Positions 1-8,253 of a stretch of 64,000 nt of DNA are shown one piece after another; position 1 is the first letter of the stretch; each line of letters opens with the position of its first letter. The translations under genes and the position numbers were made by a program. The notes under the pieces are model-generated. The model did no database searches and was not told the DNA's origin. It was given only the letters and a program-made list of their open reading frames with translations. Source of the DNA: an uncultured Porphyromonadaceae bacterium (GTDB lineage Bacteria > Bacteroidota > Bacteroidia > Bacteroidales > Muribaculaceae); assembly GCA_947174235.1 (NCBI GenBank), contig CAMWID010000001.1, forward strand, positions 1-64,000, given 5' to 3'.

Positions 1-54
1 TTAGCACGCCACCCTCTCACGGTGGAGACTCGGGTTCGAGTCCCGGATCGGCTA
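1..54 (+). tRNA. tRNA-Glu (CTC anticodon), 3' part only
   Basis: The window opens inside a tRNA. The anticodon arm CCACC-CTCTCAC-GGTGG gives a seven-base loop with T33 and anticodon CTC, which reads GAG (Glu). It is followed by a four-base variable loop, a T arm TCGGG-TTCGAGT-CCCGG, and the 3' acceptor strand ATCGGCT with discriminator A. CCA is not encoded. The 5' acceptor strand and most of the D arm lie outside the window. Confidence 0.9.
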
Positions 55-59
55 CGCTT

Positions 60-98
60 TATAAAAGGATCGCAGTGATGCGATCCTTTTATAGTTTT
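60..98 (+). terminator. Intrinsic terminator of the tRNA-Glu transcript
   Basis: A perfect 15-bp stem (TATAAAAGGATCGCA and its complement) closes a GTGA loop six bases after the tRNA end and is followed by GTTTTAT. Its position directly behind the tRNA fits transcription termination. Confidence 0.85.
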
Positions 99-124
99 AT
101 CATCATGACCCTGAATGTTAAATT

Positions 125-132
125 TACCTTTG
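125..132 (+). promoter_or_regulatory. -7 box for the small membrane protein gene
   Basis: TACCTTTG matches the Bacteroidota -7 consensus TAnnTTTG. I see no good -33 TTG at the usual spacing, so the call rests on one element. It would give a leader of roughly 110 bases before the ATG at 247. Confidence 0.4.
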
Positions 133-246
133 TATTAAACCGATAACACAAAAACGTTGTTCTACATTCAGATAGAGGACACACTCCGCAGGAGACAACT
201 CTCTATGATATTGTTAAAAAATCATTACTATTTATTTCTTCGCCTT

Positions 247-438
247 ATGAAAACCTTATCCATCATTTCCTATATAATAGGCTCGATCCTTTTGATAATA
301 TCGTGTTTCACCACAAGTGTGGCTACAACCTGGTGGTTAGGCGGCATAGCCGTTTTATTCCTCATCGCAGGATGCGTGTTCCAGTTCAATTCAAACAGCG
401 ACAGTCAGGTCTACCACCACAGACATCCCGACAGATAA
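247..438 (+). CDS. Small two-helix membrane protein, function unknown
   Basis: The product is 63 residues, with two hydrophobic stretches at about residues 4-22 and 29-47 and a polar C-terminal tail rich in Ser, Asn and His. It would be an inner-membrane hairpin. The ORF track extends the frame upstream to a TTG at 157, but that adds an unconvincing basic segment. The ATG at 247 gives a protein that begins just before the first helix, so I prefer it. A -7 box lies upstream at 125-132. I do not recognise a family. It stands alone between the tRNA terminator and the convergent nucleotidyltransferase gene. It could be a spurious ORF, but the clean double-helix pattern argues that it is real. Confidence 0.5.
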   Translation: MKTLSIISYIIGSILLIISCFTTSVATTWWLGGIAVLFLIAGCVFQFNSNSDSQVYHHRHPDR

Positions 439-465
439 TAAAAGTGAGCCTTCATATCAAGGTAT

Positions 466-1194
466 TCACACAAATTCATCTGCCCGCGACAAAGTCGCGG
501 GCTTGCCTATGTCAAGCACCCGCAGACCTTCCTGCAAGTACCCTCCAACGTTACACTCAAGATTTTTTGACAACAGGAAATCTATAATCGAAAATTTTCT
601 GTCTTTTTCGATCCTCTCCATCTCCGCGACAGCTCTTTTCCCGACAACATGAATCCCACTGAATGAATATTCTCTGTATGACTCCAACGCTACAAATCCT
701 TCCGGCAGATAGCGACACTCCGACAGATGATGCCACCCTTTCAACCGCATCTCTTCATCGAATATAAGTTTACGGCTTGAATCCCGGTCACTCACAAGAA
801 GAGTGGAGTCGTTATCCCTACTCTCATGATAAGACATAAGCCCTTGCAAATCTGCATTGCTCAGAATGTCCACATTATGTACTAAAGCCGGGCTCTCCTC
901 AAGTCTGAGGAGTTCCGCCGCATTAAGTATCGCGCCGCCGGTGTCAAGCAGACATCCGGTCTCATCGCTGACCGCTATCTTGACGCCGAGATCACGCTGA
1001 TCCAGAAAATCAATAATCTGGTTCGCAAAATGATGGACATTGACTACAATATAGTCAAATCCACGCTCCCGCAAGTTTACTATAACCCTTTCCAACATCG
1101 GGACACCTCCCACCGGGACCAAAGCCTTGGGATGCGACAATGTCCATGGCTTCAGGCGCGTACCGAGTCCTGCAGCCAATACCATAGCCTTCAT
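466..1194 (-). CDS. MurU-like sugar-1-phosphate nucleotidyltransferase
   Basis: This is a 242-residue NTP_transferase that forms an NDP-sugar from NTP and a sugar 1-phosphate. The N-terminal nucleotide-binding signature AAGLGTRLKPWT is at residues 7-18, the phosphate-contacting PKALVPVGG at 22-30, and a likely metal-binding Asp in HNVDI near residue 109. There is no C-terminal hexapeptide acyltransferase repeat, so it is not GlmU. It overlaps the upstream kinase gene by 4 bp (ATGA), so the two are translationally coupled. In the AmgK-MurU pathway known from pseudomonads the kinase makes MurNAc-1-phosphate and MurU converts it to UDP-MurNAc, bypassing de novo synthesis. The pairing here makes that role likely, but substrate choice (mannose or glucose 1-phosphate) cannot be read from sequence alone. 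Confidence 0.8.
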   Translation of the reverse strand: MKAMVLAAGLGTRLKPWTLSHPKALVPVGGVPMLERVIVNLRERGFDYIVVNVHHFANQIIDFLDQRDLGVKIAVSDETGCLLDTGGAILNAAELLRLEESPALVHNVDILSNADLQGLMSYHESRDNDSTLLVSDRDSSRKLIFDEEMRLKGWHHLSECRYLPEGFVALESYREYSFSGIHVVGKRAVAEMERIEKDRKFSIIDFLLSKNLECNVGGYLQEGLRVLDIGKPATLSRADEFV

Positions 1195-2609
1195 AACACC
1201 TCTGTTGTATTTTCATTTAACATCCTTACTATACCTTGCTCCCTGTGCTCTAAACGCACCGCCGCGCATGGAAACATAATGGCTATCTCACGCGCGAACG
1301 ATTCCGCACAATATACAGAGCGATGCCTTCCTCCGGTACAGCCGAATCCTACCTGAAGATTACTAAATCCTCTTTTTATATAACGGTCAACTGTCGGCGA
1401 GACGATTCTTAAGGCATTCTTCACAAATTCCTGAACCTCGCCTCTTTCCTCAAGAAATCTTTTTACCGGAGCGTCAAGACCTGTTAGATCCTTGTACTCC
1501 ACATAACGACCGGGATTATGCATCCCTCTGCAGTCAAACATAAAGCCACCTCCGTTGCCGGTAAGATCTTCAGGATAACCTTTTTTGTAAGAAAAACTGA
1601 ATACCTCCACAACCATAGAGCCGCCACGCCTTATTTTTGCAAACCGGCTTTGCAACAGACCCTCAGCCATTTTCTTCAGCACCGGATAGGGATCCACCTC
1701 TCCGGCAATGACAAGCTGACCAAGATTTTCCAATGCCAACGGTATGCTCTCTATGAAATGGGCACGTCTCTCTATAAGCCCGCGGAATCCATAGGCGCCA
1801 AGCACCTGCAATGTTCTGAAAAGCGCAAGGACTCCACAATCCTCCAGGATCTTATCCCCATCCACACCTCGCGCGTTGGACAGAGCCTCCGCATATTTGC
1901 CCAACAGGACACGGCGCTCCTCCTCAGTGAAACCCGCTTTTGCCTGCCATAGAAACGACACAGCATCATACAACAAAGGACCTTTCCTTCCGCCCTGAAA
2001 ATCGATGAAACGCACATCCCCATTTTTGACAACTACATTACGGCTCTGGAAATCCCGGTACATGAACCCCATCAGATCTGGAGATATTGAACAAAGCCTG
2101 CGGCTAAGCTTCTCGAAATCGTCCTCAAGACCGTCTTCATCATACACAATGCCGCAAGGTTTCACGAAATCATATTTGAAATAATTAAGATCCCACATCA
2201 CCTGTCTTGCCGAGAAGCTTCCATTCATCACGAAAGGCTTCCACAGAGTTTCATCTAAGGTCTGCATCTTGACAAGCTGACACAGACTCTCTTCCGCAAG
2301 CCGCATTTTGTCTTCATCCTGCAACAAGGGAAGGAGCGCCAGGTCTCCAAGGTCTTCCTGGAGATAAGCTTTTGAATTATCAGCCTCTGCATATATGGCG
2401 GGCACCGGCAATCCCTCGCGTGAAAACGCCTTAGCCAGACCTATAAACGCCCGGTTCTCCACCACGTTCTCGCCCCAGGTCCCGATAACAACGGGAAGAC
2501 CTTGGCCGCCCAAGCGGAAATACTTTCTGTCGGATCCGGCAGAAGGAAGACCTACAATACTCGGGACCGTCCCGAAGGTTTCACGATACAACGCCTTCAA
2601 TTCATCCAT
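1191..2609 (-). CDS. AmgK-like sugar kinase fused to a RapZ C-terminal-like domain
   Basis: The product is about 472 residues from the chosen start. The N-terminal two thirds is an aminoglycoside/choline-type phosphotransferase: a kinase core with GFMYRDFQSRNVV as catalytic loop (H replaced by Y before RD) and VRFIDFQGGRKGP as the metal-binding DFQ motif. The C-terminal third matches the RapZ C-terminal domain, including DCRGMHNPG and the phosphate-binding-like GCTGGRHRSVY. The N-terminal P-loop ATPase of RapZ is absent. The frame is open to an ATG at 2726, but a minus-strand promoter (-7 at 2713-2706) lies inside that extension. The ATG at 2609 (MDELKALYRETFG) begins where the kinase family begins. 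With the MurU-like partner it probably phosphorylates MurNAc or GlcNAc at the anomeric position. The RapZ part may bind an amino-sugar phosphate. Confidence 0.85.
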   Translation of the reverse strand: MDELKALYRETFGTVPSIVGLPSAGSDRKYFRLGGQGLPVVIGTWGENVVENRAFIGLAKAFSREGLPVPAIYAEADNSKAYLQEDLGDLALLPLLQDEDKMRLAEESLCQLVKMQTLDETLWKPFVMNGSFSARQVMWDLNYFKYDFVKPCGIVYDEDGLEDDFEKLSRRLCSISPDLMGFMYRDFQSRNVVVKNGDVRFIDFQGGRKGPLLYDAVSFLWQAKAGFTEEERRVLLGKYAEALSNARGVDGDKILEDCGVLALFRTLQVLGAYGFRGLIERRAHFIESIPLALENLGQLVIAGEVDPYPVLKKMAEGLLQSRFAKIRRGGSMVVEVFSFSYKKGYPEDLTGNGGGFMFDCRGMHNPGRYVEYKDLTGLDAPVKRFLEERGEVQEFVKNALRIVSPTVDRYIKRGFSNLQVGFGCTGGRHRSVYCAESFAREIAIMFPCAAVRLEHREQGIVRMLNENTTEVL

Positions 2610-2705
2610 GGCGCACACATGACTCACACCCTTACCGTCTCCCCGACCTGCGGCATTCATTTCTCGCAGCTTCATATAAAAGAATTTAAGTTCAGTTTCA
2701 CAATA

Positions 2706-2735
2706 CAAATTTAAGCATTTTTTCATTGATACAAA
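2706..2735 (-). promoter_or_regulatory. Promoter of the AmgK/MurU-like operon
   Basis: On the minus strand TTTG (2735-2732) and TAAATTTG (2713-2706) are separated by 18 bases, close to the Bacteroidota -33/-7 layout. It stands back to back with the pgk promoter. A start near 2700 excludes the longest ORF-track start at 2726. Confidence 0.65.
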
Positions 2736-2738
2736 TAA

Positions 2739-2772
2739 TTTTTTGCAATTCCGACAAAATTCATTATCTTTG
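2739..2772 (+). promoter_or_regulatory. Promoter of pgk
   Basis: TTTTTTG (2739-2745) and TATCTTTG (2765-2772) are separated by exactly 19 bases, a full match to the Bacteroidota sigma-70-type promoter. It predicts a leader of about 75 bases to the ATG at 2855. Confidence 0.85.
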
Positions 2773-2854
2773 CAACAACATTAGACAATATAAAATCTAC
2801 AGGACAAAGATAATTGTTATAACACTAAGTCAAAACAAAACATATATTACCTAA

Positions 2855-4108
2855 ATGGCAAAAATTGATGATTACAATTTCGCCGGCAAGAAGGCGATTG
2901 TCAGAGTGGACTTCAACGTGCCCCTCGATGAAAACGGAAAAGTGACAGACGACACAAGAATCCGCGGCGCGCTGCCTACTTTGAAAAAAATTCTTGCTGA
3001 CGGCGGCAGCCTCATCCTCATGTCACACATGGGCAAACCCAAAGGAAAAGTCAATCCGAAGTTCAGCCTTTCGCAGATTCGCGAAGATGTTGCAAAGGCT
3101 CTCGGCACCGACGTAAAGTTTGCTCCGGATTGCGCAAATGCCGAGGATGCAGTCGCCGAGCTGAAGCCGGGAGAAGTCCTTCTGCTTGAGAACCTGCGTT
3201 TCTATCCTGAAGAGGAAGGGAAACCCGTAGGTATTGACAAAGAAGACCCCGCATATGACGCTGCCAAGAAAGAGATGAAAGAAAGGCAGAAAGATTTTGC
3301 CAAGAAACTCGCGAGCTACGCCGACGTTTACGTGAACGATGCTTTCGGCACAGCTCACCGCAAACACGCATCTACAGCTGTCATAGCCGACTACTTCAAG
3401 CCGGAAGACAAAATGCTCGGCTATCTCATGGAAAAGGAAGTTCAGGCAGTCGACAACATTCTCAAAGACATCAAGCGCCCCTTCACAGCCATAATGGGCG
3501 GATCAAAAGTGTCTACCAAGATCGGCATTATCGAAAACCTTATGGACAAGGTTGACAACCTTATCCTTTGCGGCGGCATGACCTATACATTCGCAAAGGC
3601 TCAGGGTGGAAAGATCGGCGACTCGATCGTAGAGAACGACAAACTTGATCTCGCTCTCGACATCATCAAGAAAGCCAAGGAGAAAGGCGTAAACCTCATT
3701 CTCGGTACTGACTGCGTTGCCGGAGATGCCTTCAGCAACGATTGCAACACCATGGTCTGCCCCGCAAACGACATTCCCGACGGATGGGAAGGTCTCGACG
3801 CAGGTCCTGAGACACGCAAGACTTTCGCGGATGCGATCCGTCCTTCAAAGACTATTCTTTGGAACGGTCCCGCCGGAGTGTTCGAGTTTGACAAGTTCAC
3901 AGCAGGCTCCCGTGCAATAGCCGACGCCATAGTCGAGGCAACACAGAACGGAGCTTTCTCCCTCGTAGGCGGAGGTGACTCAGTGGCTTGTGTCAACAAA
4001 TTCGGTCTCGCCGACAGCGTTTCATACGTATCCACAGGCGGCGGCGCTCTCCTTGAGGCTATCGAAGGGAAAGTACTTCCCGGCGTAGCCGCTGTCAAAG
4101 AGGCATAA
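2855..4108 (+). CDS. pgk: Phosphoglycerate kinase
   Basis: The product is 417 residues, the normal length for the family. It transfers the phosphoryl group of 1,3-bisphosphoglycerate to ADP in glycolysis, in the cytosol. The signature [10 protein letters not shown] is near residue 18, SHMGKPKGK near 57, the substrate-binding RFYPEEEG near 115, [13 protein letters not shown] in the middle, and the nucleotide-binding glycine-rich GGGDSVA near residue 370. The gene is monocistronic: it has its own promoter upstream and a 15-bp-stem terminator 22 bases after the stop. Confidence 0.98.
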   Translation: MAKIDDYNFAGKKAIVRVDFNVPLDENGKVTDDTRIRGALPTLKKILADGGSLILMSHMGKPKGKVNPKFSLSQIREDVAKALGTDVKFAPDCANAEDAVAELKPGEVLLLENLRFYPEEEGKPVGIDKEDPAYDAAKKEMKERQKDFAKKLASYADVYVNDAFGTAHRKHASTAVIADYFKPEDKMLGYLMEKEVQAVDNILKDIKRPFTAIMGGSKVSTKIGIIENLMDKVDNLILCGGMTYTFAKAQGGKIGDSIVENDKLDLALDIIKKAKEKGVNLILGTDCVAGDAFSNDCNTMVCPANDIPDGWEGLDAGPETRKTFADAIRPSKTILWNGPAGVFEFDKFTAGSRAIADAIVEATQNGAFSLVGGGDSVACVNKFGLADSVSYVSTGGGALLEAIEGKVLPGVAAVKEA

Positions 4109-4130
4109 TTATAGCCTTTGGAATAATTAT

Positions 4131-4177
4131 TTAAAATGGCGGTCGCAAATATAAATCTTTTTCGACCGCCATTTTAA
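4131..4177 (+). terminator. Terminator after pgk
   Basis: A perfect 15-bp inverted repeat (TTAAAATGGCGGTCG) with a 17-base loop. The outer A/T pairs supply the U-rich exit (ATTTTAA). The rest of the 334-base gap up to exbB holds only the exbB promoter and leader. Confidence 0.75.
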
Positions 4178-4274
4178 ACTAATTATCAAAGAATTACACA
4201 TATAACACCAACTAATTTCACATAAATTATGGAATTGGTTACTTTGTAAAAACATTTTTTTCAAAAAGAAAATA

Positions 4275-4304
4275 TTGTTTTTTTCAAATTTAATTGTAAT
4301 TTTG
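4275..4304 (+). promoter_or_regulatory. Promoter of the exbB-exbD-exbD-tonB operon
   Basis: TTG at 4275-4277 and TAATTTTG at 4297-4304 are 19 bases apart. The resulting leader is about 130 bases, long for this genome, and contains a weak wobble-rich hairpin around 4360-4378. I cannot assign a known leader element to it. Confidence 0.8.
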
Positions 4305-4442
4305 CATTGTCATAGGTTCTAAAGGTAGAAAACTCGCCTAAGGCATGAAAAACCCAACGGTGCTGAAAAGTGCCGAAAGATCCATAAAGACAACAAGAAA
4401 CATCATAATTCACAAACAAAACATCAAACACAATTTAACATT

Positions 4443-5288
4443 ATGGAATCTCAGAATTCTAAGGCTCCTTCTTCAGTGGCAGCCAAAGTGAAAAAGGAAG
4501 AGAAAATCAGTAACGTTCGCGGCATTCGCAACGCTTTCTTTGTAATCATCGCTTGCGCCGTTGCAGCGGTATGTATCTTCCTCTTCGCCATGGGCGCTCC
4601 CGGCAACTTCGAGGGTAATGATCCCGCAGGTCACCCGCTCAACCTCGCCGGTACAGTTTACAAAGGTGGCTTCATCGTGCCTATCCTTATGACTCTTCTT
4701 CTCACCGTTATCGTTCTTTCTATCGAACGTTGGATCGCTATCAGCTCAGCTTCAGGCAAAGGCAACACAACCAAATTCGTTGCAGACATCAAGGCTGACC
4801 TTGCTAAGAACAACATCGACGCAGCTATGGAACGTTGCCGCAAGCAGAAAGGATCTGTAGCTTCAGTTGTTTACAACACACTCGTTAAGTACAAAGAGAT
4901 GGACGCCAACACAGTGCTCAGCAAAGAGCAGAAGCTCACTACCCTCCGCAACGAGGTTGAAGAGGCTACAGCTCTTGAAATGCCGGCGCTTTCTCAGAAC
5001 CTTCCAATCGTGGCTACCCTCACAACTCTCGGTACTCTCGTTGGTCTTCTCGGAACCGTTATGGGTATGATCAAATCATTCCAGGCTCTTGCTTCTTCTG
5101 GTTCTCCTGACTCTACCGAGCTTTCTACCGGTATCTCTGAGGCACTTGTGAACACCGCATTCGGTATCGCAACCGGTGCATTCGCGGTTATCTCATACAA
5201 CTTCTTCACAAACAAGATCGACAACCTCACCTACGCTATCGACGAAATCGGTTTCTCAATCGTAGCTACTTTCGCAGCAACTCACTAA
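4443..5288 (+). CDS. exbB: ExbB/TolQ-type proton channel subunit
   Basis: The product is 281 residues, of the MotA/TolQ/ExbB family. It forms the proton channel pentamer that drives TonB from the inner membrane. Membrane segments are visible at about residues 28-51, 76-93 and in the C-terminal pair (TLGTLVGLLGTVMGM and the later ALVNTAFGIATGAFAVI). The long cytoplasmic loop between helices one and two carries the charged segment expected of ExbB. It starts the operon and is followed 60 bases later by two exbD genes and tonB. TolQ or a gliding-motor-like GldL is the alternative, but the tonB neighbour favours ExbB. Confidence 0.93.
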   Translation: MESQNSKAPSSVAAKVKKEEKISNVRGIRNAFFVIIACAVAAVCIFLFAMGAPGNFEGNDPAGHPLNLAGTVYKGGFIVPILMTLLLTVIVLSIERWIAISSASGKGNTTKFVADIKADLAKNNIDAAMERCRKQKGSVASVVYNTLVKYKEMDANTVLSKEQKLTTLRNEVEEATALEMPALSQNLPIVATLTTLGTLVGLLGTVMGMIKSFQALASSGSPDSTELSTGISEALVNTAFGIATGAFAVISYNFFTNKIDNLTYAIDEIGFSIVATFAATH

Positions 5289-5348
5289 TCTGAGAATTGC
5301 GGATAACGAGAATCTCTATTTACCAAACCGAATAAGTTTATAGCTAAT

Positions 5349-6071
5349 ATGGGAAGAGTAAAAATAGCAAGAAAGAGCACATTCATCGACATGACGGCGA
5401 TGAGTGACGTGACGGTGCTGCTTCTTACCTTCTTCATGTTGACTTCGACCTTCCTCCAGAAAGAGCCCACCACAGTTATCACTCCTCCATCAGTTTCAAC
5501 TGAAAAGGTACAGGAGACTAACTTCGTGCAAGTGCTCGTAAGCCCGGAAGGGAAGGTTTGGCTTACAATGAACAACGACACATCTTCTTCTTGGTCTAAC
5601 GAAAAGATGAGAATGGCGTTGCTTGACAAAGTAAGCGAAATCTACAACGAATCACATAAGAACAAAGTCAACTTCAACGTTGCACAGAAGCAGGCCTTCG
5701 CCAAATTAGGTTCATTTGGTGTGCCTCTACAGCAGATGGGTGAGTTCCTTGACCTTGCCGATCAGCAGGAAGGACAGACCAAAATGGACAAATGGTTGAG
5801 CGGTGAGGATGAAAATCCCAACCATATCACAGGTATTCCGGTAAGCTGGAATTCCGATGAGAACACCCTCAACGAATTTCAAATGTGGATGAAAGCATTG
5901 CGCCAGACAGAAAACGACAATCTGGCACAGGCTATCAAAGACGGTACAGGTGTCGCCATCAAGGCAGATGTCAACACTTCGTTCGACATCATCCACATGG
6001 TGATGGATAACCTCCAGACTATCCACATGAATAAGTTTACGTTTTTGACCGCACTTAAAGCAGGAGAATAA
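5349..6071 (+). CDS. exbD: ExbD/TolR-type subunit, first copy
   Basis: The product is 240 residues with one N-terminal membrane helix (about residues 17-35), FIDMTAMSDVTVLLLTFFML. This segment carries the conserved Asp that takes part in proton transfer. The remainder is periplasmic and longer than in enterobacterial ExbD (about 140 residues), with a charged insert in the middle, which is common for Bacteroidota. It ends four bases before the second exbD, so the two are likely cotranslated and may form hetero-oligomers in the ExbB channel. Confidence 0.92.
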   Translation: MGRVKIARKSTFIDMTAMSDVTVLLLTFFMLTSTFLQKEPTTVITPPSVSTEKVQETNFVQVLVSPEGKVWLTMNNDTSSSWSNEKMRMALLDKVSEIYNESHKNKVNFNVAQKQAFAKLGSFGVPLQQMGEFLDLADQQEGQTKMDKWLSGEDENPNHITGIPVSWNSDENTLNEFQMWMKALRQTENDNLAQAIKDGTGVAIKADVNTSFDIIHMVMDNLQTIHMNKFTFLTALKAGE

Positions 6072-6075
6072 GACC

Positions 6076-6864
6076 ATGGCAGAAGTTCAACAAAATTCGG
6101 GTGGCGACGGTAAGAAAGGCGCCCAGAAAAAGATGCAGATCCGCGTGGATTTCACGCCGATGGTCGACATGAACATGTTGCTCATTACATTCTTCATGCT
6201 CTGTACGACAATGATCAAATCGCAGACTCTCACCATCGCACTTCCTTCTAATGAAAAAGTCGAGAATCAGGAAAACATGTCGCAGGCTTCGGCAGACGAC
6301 GCTGTCACCATCATTATCGACGCAAAAAGAAAGAAAGGCTCTCTTGACGTTGACTCTGTCAACGGACATGTGGTGAACGAGGTATATTATTATTTCGGCA
6401 AGCCCGGTGGCGATGCCGGCATTTTCGGACCTGGCGGAACTGTGCTTTCTGAAAACAACAACATTCAGAAATCCGAGTTCCTGTCTGACGAGATCAATGC
6501 AGCCGGCGACCATAACGCCCGCGGTATCCGCCAGATCATCCAGCAGCGAAACAAAGACGTGCTTGAGGAAATCACCAAGATCAAGAAGAAATATGCAGAG
6601 GGCGGTTTCGGAAGCCTTGAGACCAAAGCTGACCGCGAAGCGGCTCAAGCGGCATACGATCAGGCGGCTTCTGAAATACGTAAGAATGAAAACCTGAAAA
6701 AACCGGTTGTCATCATCAAGTCAACCCCTCAGGCATCTTTCGGTAGTCTTGTTGAAATTCTTGATGAGATGCAGATCAACTCTATCTCGAAATATCAGAT
6801 TGACAACATGACACGTGCCGACTCTGTGATGATCATCGATTACCAGAACCGTAACCACGAGTGA
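6076..6864 (+). CDS. exbD: ExbD/TolR-type subunit, second copy
   Basis: The product is 262 residues. A single N-terminal helix at about residues 29-47 (FTPMVDMNMLLITFFML) again bears the essential membrane Asp. The periplasmic part contains a lysine- and alanine-rich, probably coiled-coil stretch near residues 155-205, absent from short ExbD proteins. It follows the first exbD by 4 bases and precedes tonB by 35. The two copies are clearly different in sequence, so this is an old paralogous pair, as seen in many Bacteroidota TonB loci. Confidence 0.92.
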   Translation: MAEVQQNSGGDGKKGAQKKMQIRVDFTPMVDMNMLLITFFMLCTTMIKSQTLTIALPSNEKVENQENMSQASADDAVTIIIDAKRKKGSLDVDSVNGHVVNEVYYYFGKPGGDAGIFGPGGTVLSENNNIQKSEFLSDEINAAGDHNARGIRQIIQQRNKDVLEEITKIKKKYAEGGFGSLETKADREAAQAAYDQAASEIRKNENLKKPVVIIKSTPQASFGSLVEILDEMQINSISKYQIDNMTRADSVMIIDYQNRNHE

Positions 6865-6899
6865 TATAAGATTTATTAACCCTTAAAGCAAAGAAAGAA

Positions 6900-7769
6900 A
6901 TGGCTAAAAGAAATGTAGATCTTACATCGAAAGAATGGCGTGATCTGGTATTCGCCGATAAAAATAAAGAATTTGGTGCATACCAGCTCCGTAAGCAGAG
7001 TGACAAACGTCACAATATGGCGGTGATTTTCACTCTTATCGGACTCGTAGTTGTGTTCTTCCTTATTCTCGCTTACTCAAAGTATTCTGATTATAAGGCA
7101 GAACAGGATGCGATAGCTCTTCAGGAACAGCGCGAAAAAATGGCTGCTGCTGAGCTTCTTCAGCAGGAAGACGAGCCGGAACCGGAGCCGGAACCGGAAG
7201 AGCAGAAGTTTGAACAGCCTGAAATTGAGGTTCCTGAAGAGGTGCTCGCTACAGTTCAGGTGACTCAGATCGCTATCGTGGACGCTGACAAAGTGAAAAA
7301 CGAAGTGATGGACATGGAAGAACAGAAGGAAGACAATACCGCACGTGGCGTTGTCAACCAGGAAGGTTCTGACGACGCTGATAAATTCAAAGCCGTGCAG
7401 GAACAGGTGGTTGTTAAAGAACCGGAACCTGAGAAGCCGGTTGAGGAAGAAATCTTCGTGGCTGTGGAACAGCAGGCTGAATTCCCCGGTGGTCTTCCCG
7501 CCTTGATGAAATGGCTCAACAGCCAGATCCGCTACCCCGAGGCAGCACAGCAGAACGACATTCAGGGTCGTGTGATCGTCAAGTTCGTGGTTGAGAAAGA
7601 CGGTTCTATCGGTGCCGCAACTATCCTCAAGGGTGTTGACAAGGATCTTGACCGCGAGGCTCTCCGAGTGGTGAAGAAGATGCCGAAGTGGCAGCCTGGT
7701 AAAAACAACGGTGTTGCCGTGCGTTCTTACTTCAACCTCCCTGTCACCTTCAAACTTCAGAATAATTGA
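6900..7769 (+). CDS. tonB: TonB energy transducer
   Basis: The product is 289 residues. A cytoplasmic N-terminus is followed by one membrane helix (about residues 40-60). A Glu/Pro-rich spacer with EPEPEPEPEE then spans the periplasm, and a C-terminal TonB domain (about residues 195-289) contains the typical IRYPEAA and GRVIVKFVVEKDG. It couples the ExbBD proton flow to TonB-dependent receptors in the outer membrane. One such receptor-like gene lies at the right end of this window. It is the last gene of the operon and is closed by a terminator at 7811. Confidence 0.95.
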   Translation: MAKRNVDLTSKEWRDLVFADKNKEFGAYQLRKQSDKRHNMAVIFTLIGLVVVFFLILAYSKYSDYKAEQDAIALQEQREKMAAAELLQQEDEPEPEPEPEEQKFEQPEIEVPEEVLATVQVTQIAIVDADKVKNEVMDMEEQKEDNTARGVVNQEGSDDADKFKAVQEQVVVKEPEPEKPVEEEIFVAVEQQAEFPGGLPALMKWLNSQIRYPEAAQQNDIQGRVIVKFVVEKDGSIGAATILKGVDKDLDREALRVVKKMPKWQPGKNNGVAVRSYFNLPVTFKLQNN

Positions 7770-7810
7770 TAAAGACTTCGCGTCTTCACGATGAAGGATA
7801 TTGAAAAAGG

Positions 7811-7847
7811 AAAGGAAGAAGCTTTCGGGCTCCTTCCTTTTCTTTTT
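7811..7847 (+). terminator. Terminator after tonB
   Basis: A 12-base stem AAAGGAAGAAGC with one mismatch, a TTTCGG loop, and a following TCTTTTT tract, 40 bases after the tonB stop. Confidence 0.85.
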
Positions 7848-7978
7848 AATAGCACCGGATAAATTACATCCGGACCACGTCAGCATATTCAGCAAACACT
7901 CTTCCGCCGCAAACGCAATTGTCAGAACTACGGAACTCGAAACTCAAGAACTGTTTGCTGTCTTTCAAATGATATTTC

Positions 7979-8010
7979 TTTTGAAAACGAACATCCTTTC
8001 TCTATTTTTG
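7979..8010 (+). promoter_or_regulatory. Promoter of the small membrane protein-PstS operon
   Basis: TTTTG ending at 7983 and TATTTTTG at 8003-8010, spacer 19 bases. It shows that the PstS-like pair is transcribed separately from tonB. Confidence 0.85.
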
Positions 8011-8046
8011 TTAAAAGAGTAGAAAAAACATCTAAAACATCGAGTT

Positions 8047-8253
8047 ATGAGCACAAACAACAATTATGACAATATGCCCAAAGGTGGGCGTCTTGTCTTC
8101 GGGATATTCATGGTGATAGTCTATGTTGCCGTAGGACTATTATTCATATTCGACGTATTTAACATCGACAATACAGCGATCAGCTCCACTGTCGGCGGAA
8201 TCCTTTGCGCTTATGGGGTATGGAGAGGATACAGACTATATAAAGGGCTATGA
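8047..8253 (+). CDS. Small conserved-looking membrane protein
   Basis: The product is 68 residues with two hydrophobic segments at about residues 14-35 and 43-62 and a glycine-rich turn between them. No catalytic motif is visible. The stop codon overlaps the ATG of the next gene (ATGA), so it is probably cotranslated with the PstS-like lipoprotein and may be its membrane partner. I do not know a named family. Confidence 0.75.
   Translation: MSTNNNYDNMPKGGRLVFGIFMVIVYVAVGLLFIFDVFNIDNTAISSTVGGILCAYGVWRGYRLYKGL

Noticed and set aside
4305-4442. Riboswitch in the exbB leader
   Set aside because: The leader is long, but only a weak wobble-rich hairpin is visible and no known riboswitch core could be matched.
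7801-8022. 73-codon ORF after tonB
   Set aside because: It starts with TTG, and its beginning is the tonB terminator hairpin.
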